From a virus: a stretch of DNA of 54,064 nt. The translations under genes were made by a program, and so were the position numbers. The notes under the pieces are model-generated. The model saw only the letters and a list, made by a program, of their open reading frames with translations. It was not told the origin of the DNA and ran no database searches. Positions 27,801 to 36,680 of the stretch are shown here, piece by piece (position 1 is the stretch's first letter; every line of letters begins with the position of its first letter). The stretch lies in IMG/VR virus record IMGVR_UViG_3300042309_000278, positions 1 through 54,064 of that record, one strand, 5' to 3'.

Positions 27801-30121
27801 ATACCCGCGTAGGAATTAGCAACAAATGGACCGCTTCCAGAATGCCTAAAGTATTTGTATGTTACGGTGAAATTGAAGGTAGTTCCTCTTTTATACAGAT
27901 ACAAGTATTCTGGCTTCACATACAGAACGCCCCAACTATAGAAAGAATCTTGTTGACCTGTATGGAAACGGAACCTATTAGTAATATCCAATCCTGTGGA
28001 ATCAACTATACTCTGAATTGAATTAACGTCTGTATTTGTAAGTCTAAAGAGTATTTGACTTGGATTTCCACTGTCATCAGATACGATCACTCGTTGCCAA
28101 GCGTTGTTGTTGACACGATTACTACCATCAGTACTTGGTATAAATGTGTCTACTGCGTCTGTTAGTGTTTTTGTCCTTATAGAAGAAAGATTTTGACCTT
28201 CTTGTGTCTCATACTTGGTCTTTCCAACAAGCCAATATTGTCCAGCAGTAAGACCACTTGCAGATATTCTTACTTTATCACCATCAGCAGAAATCACACC
28301 AGTCACTCTTAGTGTTCCTGATGGTAGTTCCGTCGTTGGTAACACAACCCTATACATCAATCCAGAGACGTTATTTAAAAGGTAATAACCATCAGCAGCA
28401 TCTATTGAAACAGGACTACCATCAGGAACTTCGCCCGTGGAGGTACACCAGTTGTAGTCAGATCCCAAATTCAATAATACATCTTTACTTTGTGTACCAT
28501 CAGCCCATGAGAATGATATTGATGCTTCTCTAATGTATTCAAGGCTATCAACAGTCTTGATCATTGTTGTTGATGCATTTGAATTGAGTGGATAGAGCAA
28601 TGTACGTTGATTAGGTGCTGTAACCACGGGAACCGCAGTTCCCTGTTCCACTGTTATATTTGACAACAACTTAGTAGAAAAAAAAGTCTTTCTATTAAGA
28701 TAGTAGAGATTTAGCGGATATCCATTTGTTGCTGTTAATCCTTTTGGGCTATAGTGTGATATAAGAGCGACAAATGGAATGGGTGAATTATTAGAGGAAT
28801 ATGTTGTGCTAGAAACTATAGGTTCTGCTGAAACTAGCCATGTAGTAAACGCCAATTTCTCTGCATTGTTCACAAATCCACCCGTACCGAATTCACCAAC
28901 GGTTAATGCTGCTGTCGCCCCGTATATTTCATACTCAACTGTGTAATCATCCACTCCAGTATTTTGTAGGGGTACAGTCAGATTACAGGTGTTGTCATAG
29001 TTTCCACGAATGTAGTTACCATAAAAATTGTTAGTTCTAATGTTCGTGAAATCGGCTGTAGTTCTTGCTTTTGGTATTTCAATGATGTCTTTAAATCGAC
29101 TCTCATACTCATAGCCATAGACGTATGCCTTACCAGCACTTATTTCTGCGTAAGCGAATGTATCTCCACCTTCTTTGAACGTGATATCAAAGTTGGATGA
29201 AACATAGTTGCCACTCTCTTCATATGTTCGTTTCGCAAACAAATCCATGATGTCAGAGTATTGCGTATAGTCATATTTCTTAACAACAGTTCCACCGATG
29301 TAATTTACAAGACTTATGAAATTTTCTGATGGGCTGTCAGCAAAAGAAAGAACAAGATCGATTTTATATCGGTGTGCGCCAGGAGCATTGTAGTTGTAAC
29401 TTCCGTTGGCGGGATCCTTGATTGTGTAGTCATCTTTCTCTGTAACTATTGTGTTTCTTACATCAAATCCCATCACACCAGTTGGGGTCGAGAAGTCACG
29501 AATAAAATTCGTAACTTGATATGCTGGTTCCAACTGATTGTCGGTTTTAACAAAAGAACCATTGATGTAGTAGATACCACTGCCAACAGATACAACTTTA
29601 GATTTGCCGCCATGCGGGACTGTAGAACTTGATGGTGCAACAGTTACTACTGATGCAGGGGTTGCATCTGTTGTGAGGGTGCTACCAGCAGTGAATGTAA
29701 CACCCGAAAGGTATGAAACAATAGCGACAGCATAGGGATCTGAATCGCTATATGTTGCAAGAAAATCTAAAACCTTTGCCTTTGCTACAACATTGCCGCT
29801 ACCGTCAACTTGAATGAGGTTGTTGCCAACGATATCTTCTGCGGTTAGAGTTGCAGATGGGCTTGCTACTGTTGATGGCAACAAACGAACAAAATCTAAT
29901 GTTTGAGTGGAAATTTCACCGCCAATTATGCGGCTTCCATCCTTGAAAATATGATTCCCGAATCGTTCAATTTGATTTTGTAAAATAGTCTGTAGTTGCG
30001 TCAGTTCTCTAGACTGTACCGCATACCCAGGACGGAAAAGCATCCGCAAGAACTTCTTGTCCTCATTGAAATCATCGTAATATGGACTTGTGTTGAAAAG
30101 TTCTGAATCGTAAGACGACAT
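24857..30121 (-). CDS. Giant virion protein with a DUF4815-type N-terminus (1754 aa)
   Basis: The largest gene of the window. The N-terminus (LFNTSPYYDDFNEDKKFLRM, LFRPGYAVQSRELTQLQTIL, QNQIERFGNHIFKDGSRIIG) is the signature of a large structural protein family, DUF4815 as I recall it, of T4-like marine phages. In that group it lies next to baseplate wedge genes and is a virion component of unknown detailed role. The rest is long, beta-rich and probably modular. About residues 1030-1160 include a helical SDRIDNLEQFAVLSDLEASI, and the C-terminal third has jelly-roll-like stretches (YLQPGQYAILIRSNTTKYSL). It is likely a baseplate-periphery or fibre-anchoring protein taking the place of T4 gp9-gp12. 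It starts 12 bases after gp8. Confidence 0.88.
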   Translation of the reverse strand: MSSYDSELFNTSPYYDDFNEDKKFLRMLFRPGYAVQSRELTQLQTILQNQIERFGNHIFKDGSRIIGGEISTQTLDFVRLLPSTVASPSATLTAEDIVGNNLIQVDGSGNVVAKAKVLDFLATYSDSDPYAVAIVSYLSGVTFTAGSTLTTDATPASVVTVAPSSSTVPHGGKSKVVSVGSGIYYINGSFVKTDNQLEPAYQVTNFIRDFSTPTGVMGFDVRNTIVTEKDDYTIKDPANGSYNYNAPGAHRYKIDLVLSFADSPSENFISLVNYIGGTVVKKYDYTQYSDIMDLFAKRTYEESGNYVSSNFDITFKEGGDTFAYAEISAGKAYVYGYEYESRFKDIIEIPKARTTADFTNIRTNNFYGNYIRGNYDNTCNLTVPLQNTGVDDYTVEYEIYGATAALTVGEFGTGGFVNNAEKLAFTTWLVSAEPIVSSTTYSSNNSPIPFVALISHYSPKGLTATNGYPLNLYYLNRKTFFSTKLLSNITVEQGTAVPVVTAPNQRTLLYPLNSNASTTMIKTVDSLEYIREASISFSWADGTQSKDVLLNLGSDYNWCTSTGEVPDGSPVSIDAADGYYLLNNVSGLMYRVVLPTTELPSGTLRVTGVISADGDKVRISASGLTAGQYWLVGKTKYETQEGQNLSSIRTKTLTDAVDTFIPSTDGSNRVNNNAWQRVIVSDDSGNPSQILFRLTNTDVNSIQSIVDSTGLDITNRFRFHTGQQDSFYSWGVLYVKPEYLYLYKRGTTFNFTVTYKYFRHSGSGPFVANSYAGISYENIPTYVSPTSGKAYQLANMVDFRHNLVVEGYVPIRSTGAPGTFVSGTNAPLADNRVAVKHVGGVHTMQNSIRNDHEAYLPRIDKIAISRNIAADGDDTTVFRIPGSANESPVAPEDLRDAMTLYSISVPAYTFNAADIKGEGAGVDRFTMKDINDLSDRIDNLEQFAVLSDLEASIASTDLTLSNGNEGIKRAILVDAFEGHSIGDVMNEDYRCSVDFEHGELRPAFISDAFKFEYTGVVAGTTTTIDNIFCASYTQHATPVAAQQKASSRIKVNQFGLPNWVGQLKITPHADYWYDTIRRPYIKNNDTGRNDAWVSGDMGRKLPISAELYPDDVYTKGHGTQWADWESNWSGIAVDVDAERKANNKFFSTARKKESAVTGIQEAFRARDQVTRFTEESQQNRKDTLSFDIRTDKNYLNIASDTILNQSVIPYVREKPITISAYNMKPKTNVYVFFDNTNITSQCTLNGVSGSTYFTTSDSGALLNVQYTIAPGTFLVGEKGVRIIDDSNGVIANATTIAEGIYSVVGIKKDNPIDVASIRLPELRRQTPSSNKFVSNPLQRGKNFNSTKYDQWIDPLAQTFLVDSNEHPDGIYLESVDLYFSEKDSTLPVTIEICPTVSGLPQTSYIVPFSTVVKSPSNVVVDNTKPVATNFKFSSPVYLQPGQYAILIRSNTTKYSLFAASIGEKDITTGQRISSTFMGGSLFNASNSDIGSADQSTDLTFKLNRCQFSTVDNVTLENALPPKARRVAILQPNLYAFTPPNVSLITTINIGGSNYSATLYRNFVLPEERTVDDAGDIDLQLTVSNQSQGKNTFMVDLDRSNVVGVGYVVKNVVSSSNTTSELAPFSGSIDDTARYITREMKIPNRQKAKELKVVFDTNNPKNTKVDVYAKTYIFGTADATGELGRPYSALTLDTTSGFYQDNSFVSGTNPSDFREVSYTLSGVSDFDTFAVKICLYTDNKALVPVIKNLKVVALS

Positions 30122-30133
30122 CTGCTATTGCTC

Positions 30134-32437
30134 CTAGAACCCAATCAAGATTTTGAATTGTTCCATTTGTTCTATATTTCTTTGAACTGGTCGTATATTT
30201 TCTATGTATAACAAATCTCCAGAACCTATATCAAGTTCGGGATTGCTTATCGCATTGATGGATACTGTAGTAAGGCTTGTGTCTGCGGTTGTTCCATATG
30301 GAGTAAATGTCAGTTGGTCTGATGAATTGAATGTTCCCTTTACATTGCAAAGTTGTGCAATGCCAGTAAAACCAACGCCACCAGCCACAGTGAAATCAAT
30401 AATATCAGCAGTCACCTTTTTCAAGGTAGTGGAATCTACTTGTGATAAAGTTCCATCAAATGCATTTGATCCTGCGATTATGCCATCTGTAAATGCACTT
30501 GAGTTTACAAGAGTTAGTCTTGTGGCAAGTCTATACTCTCCAAGATTCTCAATCACTCTTGGAGCAAATGCTGTTGATGCAAACCTACCGAAAATTTCAT
30601 CGTTGCCGAATGTCAATCCGACAGTTCCACTGGTAGAACCAAAATTCATTTGACCAAATTGTTCACCAAACTCTTCATCTAAGTCTACGATATTTGCTCC
30701 GCTTAAAGTATAACCACCAGAGAAGGTTAAAGTCTTGCCAGAGACAAACGATCCAAAGGTAGTGTCAATCACGACACTTCGATTGTAATGGTCATACGAT
30801 GTGATAACACCCGATGCAGAAAGCGTAAGACCAATCACATTAACATATTGGTTTGCGGTATCACCAGTTGCGAACGCTGCCGAGAATCCACTTGTATAGT
30901 GAATTCTAACTTTGGTCGAAGCATCTTCCGAAAGTCTGAAATTACCAACTAGATCAGTCAAGAATATTTTATGGAATCTAGTACCGGGAACTGTTTGTGA
31001 GTCCACAATACGAGCCGATGCCTTGGTTTCTTTGCCCAAGATGTGATTGCCCACGACAAACGTATCGGCAAAGTATAGTTCGTCCTTGTATGGTGGTCGC
31101 TTTACAAGTGCTTCTACAACTTTATCCTCGTTTGAACCAGCCAAAGTCAATCCACCATAAAGGTATGGATTTTTGATGAGTCCAAATTGGCGATATTCAT
31201 TGCGTGTTGAGAGTTTGTTCCCCTCTGTTCCTTCAAGTTCAACAACCAACATTACGTCCGATGCACCAAGTTCTTTTACGGCATTGTATCCGTGTCCCTT
31301 TGGTGTAGAGAGATTTGTTGTTATGGAGTTGTTTAGTAACTGAACTTGAGATCCTATGGTCACACTTCCGCTCTCAGTTGTGACTCTTGGTTTAGCATAT
31401 GAATAATTTTTACCAGAATTTACTACCGACAACGAAGTAATTTTTTGATTTACCGATGTGGTTGGAATGACAACGGCGTTTTCACCATCCCCATCAACAA
31501 CAACATTTGGAACTATTTTAAATGTGCTTTGGTTGGTTATATCTCTGTTTAGTGAAGGATATACGTTTGCGTAGTAGTAACTAACACCAGATCCACCCTT
31601 TACGAAATTCAATATTCTAAAATATTGACCGATACCTGGTCCACTACTAATATAGATGGCGTAGTTGTTGTAATATCCATTAGTAGGAACTCCGTCTTCG
31701 CCAACTGGAACAAAGTGAATATATGAAGACCCAGCGGCATTTACGGTGATTCCGAGATCAGAATATATTGTTCCCTTATACAAATCACTTATAGTACGAT
31801 CATATTTGAATATCTTGGAGAATGTTGGACTCAACGAAGCAGTCATAGAAACAGAGTCTATTGAACCAGGCTTCGCTGTATTTTGAACCTCTCGCTGCTC
31901 CAAGTATTCACCAGATGAAACAAAAATTGGAATGTAGTCCAACGTGATGTATTCGATGTCATCTTCAGATACTGTATAGAGATACTTCCATTTATACCCA
32001 TCTGCTAATGTGATCGTGTCTGATGATTTACCTGTTGGCATGATGGTAGATGCACCAACAGCACCCATACACTTATAAACATTGAAGTCTGTGGTTATGA
32101 CATAGAATGACTTACCAGCCATATCAGTTGTTTCAGAATATGGTGTGTATGTAGTTCCATATGTCCATGTGATTCGCGGAACAACAAAACGCATATTCTC
32201 TGGTTGAATCCGCTTTGCATAGATCATGTTTCTAAACGAATCATATTGATTGCGCGAAGATTCTGCTACGGAAGGCGGATTTGTATCACTCTCAACACTT
32301 GTGGTTGTTTCTGCGTTGTCTTCGTAGGGAACAGATCTGCCAACAAACAAGTAGTAGTTGTTGCTGTTCGCAATAGAAGATCTGATTAGATCTATCAGGT
32401 CAGTTTTCAACAAGGTTTTGAGAGCGTTGTTTGCCAT
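30134..32437 (-). CDS. 8: Baseplate wedge protein, gp8-like, enlarged
   Basis: A 767-residue protein, more than twice T4 gp8 (334), with gp8 hallmarks at both ends. The N-terminus has NNYYLFVGRSVPYEDN, RFVVPRITWTYGT, FNVYKCMGAVGAS and LADGYKWKYLYTVSEDDIEY, which parallel FGRSEPW, VPRRDW, YRCLD and GDGYVWEYLF in T4 gp8. The last 30 residues (GDLLYIENIRPVQRNIEQME, then FKILIGF) parallel the T4 ending with YMENRPP and QTEEINILF. About 400 residues of Gly/Val/Thr/Ser-rich beta sequence are inserted between. gp8 joins gp7 and gp6 in the wedge. Its place after the gp7-like gene supports this. Confidence 0.88.
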   Translation of the reverse strand: MANNALKTLLKTDLIDLIRSSIANSNNYYLFVGRSVPYEDNAETTTSVESDTNPPSVAESSRNQYDSFRNMIYAKRIQPENMRFVVPRITWTYGTTYTPYSETTDMAGKSFYVITTDFNVYKCMGAVGASTIMPTGKSSDTITLADGYKWKYLYTVSEDDIEYITLDYIPIFVSSGEYLEQREVQNTAKPGSIDSVSMTASLSPTFSKIFKYDRTISDLYKGTIYSDLGITVNAAGSSYIHFVPVGEDGVPTNGYYNNYAIYISSGPGIGQYFRILNFVKGGSGVSYYYANVYPSLNRDITNQSTFKIVPNVVVDGDGENAVVIPTTSVNQKITSLSVVNSGKNYSYAKPRVTTESGSVTIGSQVQLLNNSITTNLSTPKGHGYNAVKELGASDVMLVVELEGTEGNKLSTRNEYRQFGLIKNPYLYGGLTLAGSNEDKVVEALVKRPPYKDELYFADTFVVGNHILGKETKASARIVDSQTVPGTRFHKIFLTDLVGNFRLSEDASTKVRIHYTSGFSAAFATGDTANQYVNVIGLTLSASGVITSYDHYNRSVVIDTTFGSFVSGKTLTFSGGYTLSGANIVDLDEEFGEQFGQMNFGSTSGTVGLTFGNDEIFGRFASTAFAPRVIENLGEYRLATRLTLVNSSAFTDGIIAGSNAFDGTLSQVDSTTLKKVTADIIDFTVAGGVGFTGIAQLCNVKGTFNSSDQLTFTPYGTTADTSLTTVSINAISNPELDIGSGDLLYIENIRPVQRNIEQMEQFKILIGF

Positions 32438-32438
32438 A

Positions 32439-34436
32439 TTAGAAATTCGGTGATACTAGGGTTGAACTTTCGATTAGACCATACTCATTATTTGCACCCG
32501 TTGTGCCAAGATACGGGGTTCCTGCTGAATTTGAGTGGAAGTGATATCCAATAGGCATCTTAAAGAATGGTTTCAAGCAAACTGCTCCGAATGAAGCACC
32601 AACACCAGTTCCACCCTGCCACATGTTGGTGAGTCCAACTATTCCTCTGATATTTGGGTGATGATAAATTCCCCAATAAGAATAACTGAACCCCTGTGCT
32701 TCTATGTATCCCTCAACTCCAAGGCTGCTACCAAGTGGTCTGCCTTGTGGGTTGTGAGTAAAGCCGCCCGTTTCAGGAACAATACCATGACCGAATCGAA
32801 CCATTTGTATGGTTGCAGTATTTCCACTGCCACCAACAAGAGTGAGTGTCGATCCTTCAACAAATCCACCACCTGTTATAGAACCGAGATCAAGGAGATT
32901 GAAGTCTATTGTCTTGAGAAGCAACGCACCTTGAGTTGGACCCATGTAGGCGAACTCAAATACATTTGCGCTGATGATATTCCCATTTGAACCAGATGCT
33001 GCGATAGAACCGAAAGTCATTCCAGCAGTAAATGTAAATCCTACTGGCGTGATTATTAGTTTTCCGCCACTTGAGCCATAGTTCTGATATGAGTTAAACG
33101 TATTACCGCGAGGATTGAATCCGCTTGTATAAAGGTAGTACAAGTCCGCAGTTGTTCCCATTCTATATGGAGTGTAATGCCCAATGTATGGGATTTCATA
33201 TCGCTGAAACTCTGAGTGGAAAGGCAACGAATCAACCAAATTGCGTTTGATCAAAACCTCACCAAACATCTTAAATCCAGCGGGGTGGATTAGTTTCTTG
33301 TATGTTTCTCTGTAACGCGAAAATGCGATTTCGCTGCGGAGTACATAAGAGAAGTCTTGATAGTATGACCCATCAAACATTCTCTTGTTTGAACTCAACT
33401 TTCCATCATTGTTTGCATAGTAGCCAGTGTAGTTTGTCACACCACCGACCACAGGAGTCGCAGAAAACCCACTACCAGTGTTGGTTGCTACGCTAATAGA
33501 AACCTTATTAGCCTGATATCCAACCCCCGAATCTATAATTCGGAGAGTCTTGATCTCCCCCTCTTCATCCAAGAGTTCTATTGCAACGGAAAGCCCGACC
33601 CCATCTCCACTATTTCCAATCACCACATCGTCGGTCTTGGAATAGTTAGATCCGCCAGTTATAACTTCAACCGAAGAAACTACGGGATACACAGTTTCAT
33701 TGAATGAACTTACTGTTGAAACGACGGCTTGATTCGGAACAAAATCTCCGACAAGATCCTTCAAGAAAAGTTCGCACACATTGTAATACTGCTTTTGGTA
33801 TTGAACAACTTGTTTAACAACACCAGAACCAATCACCTCACCACTAACAGGATCTAGTTGGTAAACTTGGCTCCCTTCAACTGCATAGTTTGCAGTGCCA
33901 CCCACATTTGTTGTTTTTATAGAGATTGGTTCTATCCATCGCCCCGCAGATGTTCTTAGTATGTCTTTGGTTGGATAGTAAATTTCTGCTGTTGCATTGT
34001 ATAGAAGTCTAAACAAGAACTTGTAAGCCTTCTCAGTTCCCTTTGCTCCGTAGAAAGCGCGAGCATTTTTAATGAAGTTTGCTTCGCTTACTAGATTACC
34101 CGACGAATCTGTGGCTAACTGATATGGAAAGTTTTTGAGATATGTCTCTCTGAAGTCAAGAAAGAATATGCTTAGACTCTTATCAACATCCATCAAATCC
34201 ATGAAACCATCAATAATACCGAATGGATTTTCGGCTCGCTCCAGCCATTCATAATAGGTTTCCAAAAACGATCTAAAGTCTTCGTGATCGCGATTGATGA
34301 AATCGGGAACCTGATCTGCAATCAGATTGCTAGGACCAAACCTTTTGATTATTCGTGGAGACTCCTCCGACAGAGCCAATGTCTGTATCGTTGGTGCGGA
34401 GCCAGTTCCGCCGAATAACAGTGGTAATGATGCCAT
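32439..34436 (-). CDS. Baseplate wedge protein in gp7 position
   Basis: A 665-residue protein between gp6 and gp8, where T4 has gp7 (1032 residues). The N-terminal 170 residues contain a well conserved block known from T4-like marine phages: VPDFINRDHEDFRSFLETYY, FFLDFRETYLKNFP, NARAFYGAKGTEKAYKFLFR and YYPTKDILRTSAGRW. The middle has repeated short GGSNYSKTDDVVIGNSG-type loops (also VDSGVGYQANKV-like), and the C-terminus is Gly-rich and beta-type. Direct similarity to T4 gp7 is not evident to me, so gp7 is an assignment by synteny. It overlaps gp6 by one base. Confidence 0.8.
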   Translation of the reverse strand: MASLPLLFGGTGSAPTIQTLALSEESPRIIKRFGPSNLIADQVPDFINRDHEDFRSFLETYYEWLERAENPFGIIDGFMDLMDVDKSLSIFFLDFRETYLKNFPYQLATDSSGNLVSEANFIKNARAFYGAKGTEKAYKFLFRLLYNATAEIYYPTKDILRTSAGRWIEPISIKTTNVGGTANYAVEGSQVYQLDPVSGEVIGSGVVKQVVQYQKQYYNVCELFLKDLVGDFVPNQAVVSTVSSFNETVYPVVSSVEVITGGSNYSKTDDVVIGNSGDGVGLSVAIELLDEEGEIKTLRIIDSGVGYQANKVSISVATNTGSGFSATPVVGGVTNYTGYYANNDGKLSSNKRMFDGSYYQDFSYVLRSEIAFSRYRETYKKLIHPAGFKMFGEVLIKRNLVDSLPFHSEFQRYEIPYIGHYTPYRMGTTADLYYLYTSGFNPRGNTFNSYQNYGSSGGKLIITPVGFTFTAGMTFGSIAASGSNGNIISANVFEFAYMGPTQGALLLKTIDFNLLDLGSITGGGFVEGSTLTLVGGSGNTATIQMVRFGHGIVPETGGFTHNPQGRPLGSSLGVEGYIEAQGFSYSYWGIYHHPNIRGIVGLTNMWQGGTGVGASFGAVCLKPFFKMPIGYHFHSNSAGTPYLGTTGANNEYGLIESSTLVSPNF

Positions 34437-36283
34437 TAGTAGTTTCCAGTAGCAGAATCAAGGAAATTGACTGTTATTGCGGTTTGGGAGTTCGTATCAA
34501 CCTGAAGAACTTGGTTTCTCTTCGGGATGATGTCAAATCGTTGATCTGGTACCACCCCGAAAACAATGTAAGGTAATGTGCCAGTTCCGATTGGAAGGAA
34601 GCCTCGTAGATTCACTTTGCCTGTTTGATAATCTATAGTTCCTAGTTTGCTCTTTATGACAACCTTTTCAGAACCTCGCATAGAGTACAGAGTCAGTTCG
34701 CCAGCACCATCATCTTCGATAAAGCAGTCTTTGATCTCATTGTTTGAGTCCCTGTGCTTGAAGATAGAAGTTTTTACGATGCTTTGTTCGTATCCCTCGT
34801 AAGGATGATTTAGAGCAATATCAAAATTAAGCGTGTAGTTTCCAGCGAATGATATTGATGGGATTATCTTCTTATACAACGAAGTTGATATTCTATTGCT
34901 CATTATGCTATTGCTGGCAAGATCGATATATCTCGACAACACAGAGTAGCGGAAAGGAGCATTAAACTTGCCAAGATACAAACTAAAGTAGTTTCGTATC
35001 GCTGCCATAGCAGCATCTTTGATAGTTGATTCAGAAACAAATGACCGTCTAGAATCGTAGGTAACGAAACATGTAACATTGACGAATGTGTAATCGGGAT
35101 CGACTATTTCTGGTGTGATCGAAACGGTCTTCTTCTTCTCAAGAATATCTCGCTTGATCGCTTCTTTCTGAGCATCACTCAACAGTGTGGTGTTCTTCGG
35201 CAAAATTGAAATGAAAACTTTTCCGTATATCGGTGGGTCGTTTTGATCCCCACCCCAAACACGCGCAGAGTCCGCTCCCGCATATTCTCGTAAAATGATT
35301 GCTTCATAGTCATCAACGGTCACAGCACGATTTTGTGCTTGGTAAAACTTTGGAGCGGTATATCTGATCTTTTCTTCTGTCTCACGCTCCCCACCACCAT
35401 ACGATGGAGTTATTGTGGCTACCTCTGCACTAAAATCATTCCCACCGATTCCTTCGAATGTAAACGCTGGCGACTCTTCGGTTTCGCCTTTACCAATGTC
35501 GTTTGCGAGCAAGCCATCAGTTTCAAAATAAAGAATACTGATAAAGTTTCCATCAGTTGGCTTTTGACCAAGAATTCCATCACCAAAACTTATTTCGTAG
35601 TTTCCACGATAGTTTTCATTAATGAAGAAGACTTTGCTGTCTGAAGCAATGTCTAGAAAGTCCGCACTTTCCTTCCAAGTTATGTCCATGTTGGTCAAGT
35701 CCGACTGCGAAGACATGACGTATATCTTGGTGAGATCCTTGTCTATGTTCTTTGATGGTATTTCAAATTTCGTTGTATTGCTGTTTGCGTTGTATACAAA
35801 CGAAGCAGAACGATAGACGCCTTGCCGAATCTCGACGTTTTTTGCTGTATACGGAACTGTAGACTTGTCTATTGTAAAAACATCAGTTGTGGTGAATGTA
35901 TAGTTCTCCCCATCTTTAGATGAGAAGAATCTAGTTCCTTGTGGAATACTAGAAGGAACTCCACTGGTCGTTCCAAAAGTAACATCAACAACAGCCGTCG
36001 CAGCGTTCCTTGAGTTTGGAACATACCCCAAATTCTTTGCGAGTGATACTATAGAACGTCGAAGAACTGCTGAATCGATGAAAGACTCTGCTGCAAGCAT
36101 GTTTGCATAGAGAGCCATGTAGTGTGTGTTGTAGGCAAGAAGATCTAAAAGGATATTTGTTCCCGAGCCTTCATAATCGAAGTCGCTGAACTCATTTGTA
36201 CCCGAAAGAAACGTCTTCAGGTTTTCCTTGATTCCGTCAAAATCAAGATCTGTTACTGGTGTGGTTAATGCACGATTTGGCAT
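34436..36283 (-). CDS. 6: Baseplate wedge protein, gp6-like (baseplate J family)
   Basis: A 615-residue protein (T4 gp6 is 660). The N-terminal signature is clear: TPVTDLDFDGIKENLKTFLS, FDYEGSGTNILLDLLAYNTH, YMALYANMLAAESFIDSAVL and SLAKNLGYVPNSRNAAT. The centre carries the J-type domain with YGGGERETEEKIRYTAPKFY, AVTVDDYEAIILREYAGADS and VWGGDQNDPPIYGKVFISIL. gp6 makes the continuous inner ring of the baseplate that signals sheath contraction. It lies 1 base from gp25 and overlaps the gp7-like gene, so the wedge core 25-6-7-8 is consecutive. Confidence 0.95.
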   Translation of the reverse strand: MPNRALTTPVTDLDFDGIKENLKTFLSGTNEFSDFDYEGSGTNILLDLLAYNTHYMALYANMLAAESFIDSAVLRRSIVSLAKNLGYVPNSRNAATAVVDVTFGTTSGVPSSIPQGTRFFSSKDGENYTFTTTDVFTIDKSTVPYTAKNVEIRQGVYRSASFVYNANSNTTKFEIPSKNIDKDLTKIYVMSSQSDLTNMDITWKESADFLDIASDSKVFFINENYRGNYEISFGDGILGQKPTDGNFISILYFETDGLLANDIGKGETEESPAFTFEGIGGNDFSAEVATITPSYGGGERETEEKIRYTAPKFYQAQNRAVTVDDYEAIILREYAGADSARVWGGDQNDPPIYGKVFISILPKNTTLLSDAQKEAIKRDILEKKKTVSITPEIVDPDYTFVNVTCFVTYDSRRSFVSESTIKDAAMAAIRNYFSLYLGKFNAPFRYSVLSRYIDLASNSIMSNRISTSLYKKIIPSISFAGNYTLNFDIALNHPYEGYEQSIVKTSIFKHRDSNNEIKDCFIEDDGAGELTLYSMRGSEKVVIKSKLGTIDYQTGKVNLRGFLPIGTGTLPYIVFGVVPDQRFDIIPKRNQVLQVDTNSQTAITVNFLDSATGNY

Positions 36284-36284
36284 T

Positions 36285-36680
36285 TTACCTTAGCCTTTCT
36301 ATTGTTACAAAAACCTTTGAGTTTTCTCTCGTATTCAACAACATGAAAGATATCGTTACTTCGAATGTGTTCGTATCTTCGTTGAATATGACGACAACGT
36401 CATTTATTTTTGCTCTTGGTTCGTATCGATTCAAAATATCTATGATGTTTGATCGAACCATTACAGCGGTCATTGGAGTCGCTGGTTCAAACAACAATCT
36501 AGTAAGCCTTGCGTCTATTTGAGGCTTGAATGGCTTGTCGTATTTGTTCATCATGACAAGATTACGAATCGCTCGCTTAACTGCCTCTGCATCTGTCTTC
36601 TGTGGGACATCAGATGTCATTGGGTGTGGAGCAAAGTCTAGATCTAGATCTTTGAAAAGGTTTTTTCGTATCTTATTCAT
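36285..36680 (-). CDS. 25: Baseplate wedge protein, gp25-like
   Basis: A 131-residue protein, the same length as T4 gp25 (132) and with its pattern: NLFKDLDLDFAPHP at the start, KTDAEAVKRAIRNLVMMNKY, KPFKPQIDARLTRLLFEPAT, TAVMVRSNIIDILNRYEPRA and a final beta strand set (DTNTFEVTISFMLL). The LFEP and YEPR motifs are family-defining. The fold is lysozyme-like in topology but has no enzymatic role; it anchors the first sheath ring to the baseplate. The start overlaps the stop of the membrane protein upstream (ATGA). Confidence 0.96.
   Translation of the reverse strand: MNKIRKNLFKDLDLDFAPHPMTSDVPQKTDAEAVKRAIRNLVMMNKYDKPFKPQIDARLTRLLFEPATPMTAVMVRSNIIDILNRYEPRAKINDVVVIFNEDTNTFEVTISFMLLNTRENSKVFVTIERLR

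Noticed and set aside
30204-30653. 149-residue plus-strand frame
   Set aside because: Antisense to the conserved end of the gp8-like gene; no start signals or family features.
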